A stretch of DNA of 64,000 nucleotides from Atrichornis clamosus (lineage: Eukaryota > Chordata > Aves > Passeriformes > Menuridae). The notes under the pieces were generated by a model. It saw nothing but the letters and a program-made list of their open reading frames with translations. It had not been told where the DNA came from and made no database searches. Of the stretch, positions 62,101 to 64,000 are shown piece by piece (within the stretch, counting starts at the first letter, position 1; each line of letters begins with the position of its first letter). The stretch is from assembly GCA_013400975.1 (NCBI GenBank), contig WBMZ01002955.1:1-64000 (forward strand). The letters are read 5' to 3'. Made by a program: the position numbers and the translations under genes.

Positions 62101-63397
62101 AACTGAGTTAATAATGTTTTAAGCAAAATTTTGAAGCATTGCCCAGTGTTACATCTTTCTGCAAGAGACACCTCTGTACATGTCTCTTGGAAGGGTTTTT
62201 TTTGTATTTAAAAGTTACAGACACTCTAAATTTCATTGTTTGAAATGTTTGACAAACAATATTACTAACAATAGTATGCTTCACGTTTGGCTTTAATCTG
62301 CTGGTCTGATAACACTTTGCAAAGGAAGTCTGCATCAATACCTTCGTTTATACATTTCTGTTTCCTCTTGATCACTTCTTTATCATAAGATGCTTTATAG
62401 AATGTGTGCAGATAGGTGTGTCAGTGTTGCACAATTCTCTGCCAGAGTGATTATTTCAGTCCTTGCATTTGATCACTCAAGGGGAGCAACCTAGTCCTAC
62501 AGCACACCACACAGACCCATCTGCCTCCACTGGCAGGGAATCAGATGTGTGAGGTCGTCCTGTGCCACTGTCATCTTTCAGCAGAACGGCTCTGTGCAGT
62601 CTGTTTTCTGAAGAGTTTTCATTTCACTATCTATCTCCCAAGCTACTGATAGCATCTTGTGACTGCAATCTGTCATTTTTATGTGGATGTTATATCTCAC
62701 TGAAGCCTGATCTAACCAGACCTCTGATAGAGTCTGTAATACAAGTGGAAGGAGCATTTTCAAGACATCCTAAAACTGAGATCGCAACAAGAAGACTAAG
62801 GCCAATGATGGGCCACCTTTCTTAACTAAAAGGAAGTTAAAAGGATATATTTTTGCTCTTTATCCATTTCTGTTGTTGTCACTATCTGTGTGGTGCTCTC
62901 CAGAAGAAGAAAACCTTAATGACATGACGGAAAATGCTGAGGAAAGTAGAGACCCTCCCCTATGTTCCTGTCAACTTATACCAAACCCTTCATTCTTAGA
63001 TCTACAATAGAAAAAAAAGGTCAGCCCTTGTCCTGTGTATAGAGACAAAGATCTTCAAATTAAATTTGCCTTCATCTTTCATAGCTTTTCTCTTGTACAG
63101 GAATGTTCATATGTGTGCATAGGGAATGGTGATCTAGGATTACTACATAGGGTTAGAAGTACAGACTTAAAATATCAGGCAGTTTTCTGATACTTGGACC
63201 CACATTTCACCCCACAGAACACAGCCAGAGTGTCTCTGCAACATGGGCCAGGCCTGAGGTGGCCAGCCAGCAGGAAAGACAGACGAAGTGCTCATAGTAA
63301 GAAGGTTGAAAGGCTCCAGTGTCTCTCTGTCTAAACAGGACCCGGATGAAATCCTTCCTAAATCTATTTCTCTCTATGCAGCAAATCAAGAGGCATA
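59161..63397. other. Non-coding unique DNA
   Basis: AT-rich sequence with no recognised gene. It holds a perfect 11-bp hairpin at 60493-60518 and a minus-strand splice-flanked open segment at 60145-60208. Frames of 60-113 codons around 60.5 and 61.6-62.1 kb are not identifiable. Confidence 0.5.
60493..60518. repeat. Perfect 11-bp inverted repeat, 4-nt loop
   Basis: AAAGGGCCTTT and AAAGGCCCTTT are exact reverse complements around GATA. Each arm is itself almost palindromic. It is the strongest short hairpin seen in the window. Confidence 0.9.
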
Positions 63398-64000
63398 CAG
63401 TCTGCATTGGGTCTGTGTGGCCAGGTTTTGGTAGCAGGAGGGGCTCCAAGAGTGATTTCTGTCAGAAGCTGCCAGAAGCTTCCCCCATGCCCAGCAGAGT
63501 CAATGCCAGCTATCTCTGTGATGGACCCACTGCTGACCAAGGTGGAGCCCATCAGGAATGATAATGCCTCTGTGAAAACATGTTTAAGAAGGGAAAAAAA
63601 GGTTATTGGGAGGATGTAATTGCTTTCAGAGAAGAGAAGAGTGAGAATATGTGAGAGGAACAACTCTGCAAACACCAAGGTCAGTGGAGAAGGAGGGGCA
63701 GAAGGTGCTCCAGGCACTGGACCGGAGATTCCCCTGCAGCCTCTGGTGAAGACCACCGTGAGGCAGCTGTGCCCCTGCAGCCCATGGAGGTCAATAGGAG
63801 TGCAGAGATCCACCTGCAGCCATGGAGGAGAGCTGTGCTGGAGCAGTTGACTGTCTGAAAGTGGGTTGTGTGCCCATGTGAAACCCATGCTGGAGCAGGC
63901 TCCTGGTAGGGACCTGCAGACCTGTGAAGAGAGGAGCCCATGCTGGATCAGGTTTCCTGGTAGGATTTGTGACCCTGTGAAGCACCCATGCTGGAGCAGG
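63398..64000 (+). mobile_element. Avian ERV/LTR repeat, 5' part, cut by window end
   Basis: From about GGGTCTGTGTGGCCAGGTTT onward the plus strand follows a dispersed avian retroviral repeat that I recognise from memory: CTGCCAGAAGCTTCCCCCAT, TATGTGAGAGGAACAACTCT, GGTGCTCCAGGCACTGGACC, then GCAGCCCATGGAGGTCAATA. It ends in imperfect repeats of about 50 bp built on CCCATGCTGGAGCAGG (63884, 63937 and 63985). The element continues beyond 64000. The longest open frame of the window (174 codons, minus, 63364-63888) and several overlapping frames are antisense or out-of-frame readings of this repeat, not genes. An ERVL assignment is likely but uncertain. Confidence 0.75.
63884..64000 (+). repeat. 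Imperfect ~50-bp tandem repeats inside the ERV
   Basis: Three starts of CCCATGCTGGAGCAGG-like sequence lie at 63884, 63937 and 63985 (spacings 53 and 48 bp), with CCTGGTAGG and GACC(T)GTGAAG between them. The third copy runs out of the window. Confidence 0.8.

Noticed and set aside
1..64000. Search for CRISPR arrays, operons, insertion sequences, attachment sites or plasmid origins
   Set aside because: The DNA is vertebrate nuclear sequence; no direct-repeat/spacer array, prokaryotic gene or Shine-Dalgarno-led frame is present.

Overview
This window is nuclear DNA from a vertebrate and almost certainly from a bird. The evidence is its interspersed repeats. At least six fragments of the CR1 LINE are recognisable, including CR1 3' ends with the usual avian opening (AGAATCATAGAAT...). 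Two LTRs open with TGTCCTG and resemble the ERVL-type LTRs common in songbirds and other Neoaves. No L1, Alu or B-type SINE is visible. The sequence is AT-rich, with short G+C-richer patches. A passerine or other neoavian source is an inference from the LTR family and from memory of such repeats; no database was searched.

I find no intact protein-coding gene, tRNA, rRNA, snRNA or CRISPR array. The longest open frame (174 codons, minus strand, 63364-63888) is antisense to a retroviral repeat and is not credible as a gene. The other 60-145 codon frames are at the density expected by chance in 64 kb. The window therefore looks intergenic or like the inside of very long introns. Several minus-strand segments are open and flanked by good splice consensus sequences (for example 12491-12698, 35334-35490, 47544-47635, 47833-47993, 52628-52708). 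They may be exons of a minus-strand gene, but the number seen is close to what chance alone gives, so they are reported as hypotheses.

Layout. 1-7.9 kb: mostly unique AT-rich DNA, a 60-bp CR1 scrap at 3.9 kb and two G+C-richer patches at 4.8-5.6 and 6.45-6.86 kb. 7.9-8.5 kb: minus-strand solo LTR. 10.5-12 kb: two CR1 copies pointing away from each other. 17.8-18.1 kb: CR1 3' end, followed by a stretch with clustered GATA-type motifs. 28.1-28.6 kb: plus-strand solo LTR. 31.2-31.6 kb: old CR1 coding fragment. 33.7 and 40.1 kb: G/T-rich tracts on opposite strands. 36.6-37.2 kb: enhancer-like stretch. 42.3-42.9 kb: G+C-rich patch. 45.6-46.0 kb: very old CR1 3' end, next to exon-like segments at 46.1-48.0 kb. 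53.2-53.7 kb: CR1 joined to a (TTCTA)8 microsatellite. 58.1-59.2 kb: remnant of the 3' end of an endogenous retrovirus. 63.4-64 kb: plus-strand ERV/LTR repeat cut by the window end.

No genes work together here. What can be reconstructed is a history of retroelement insertion into a gene-poor region, plus several candidate regulatory stretches.
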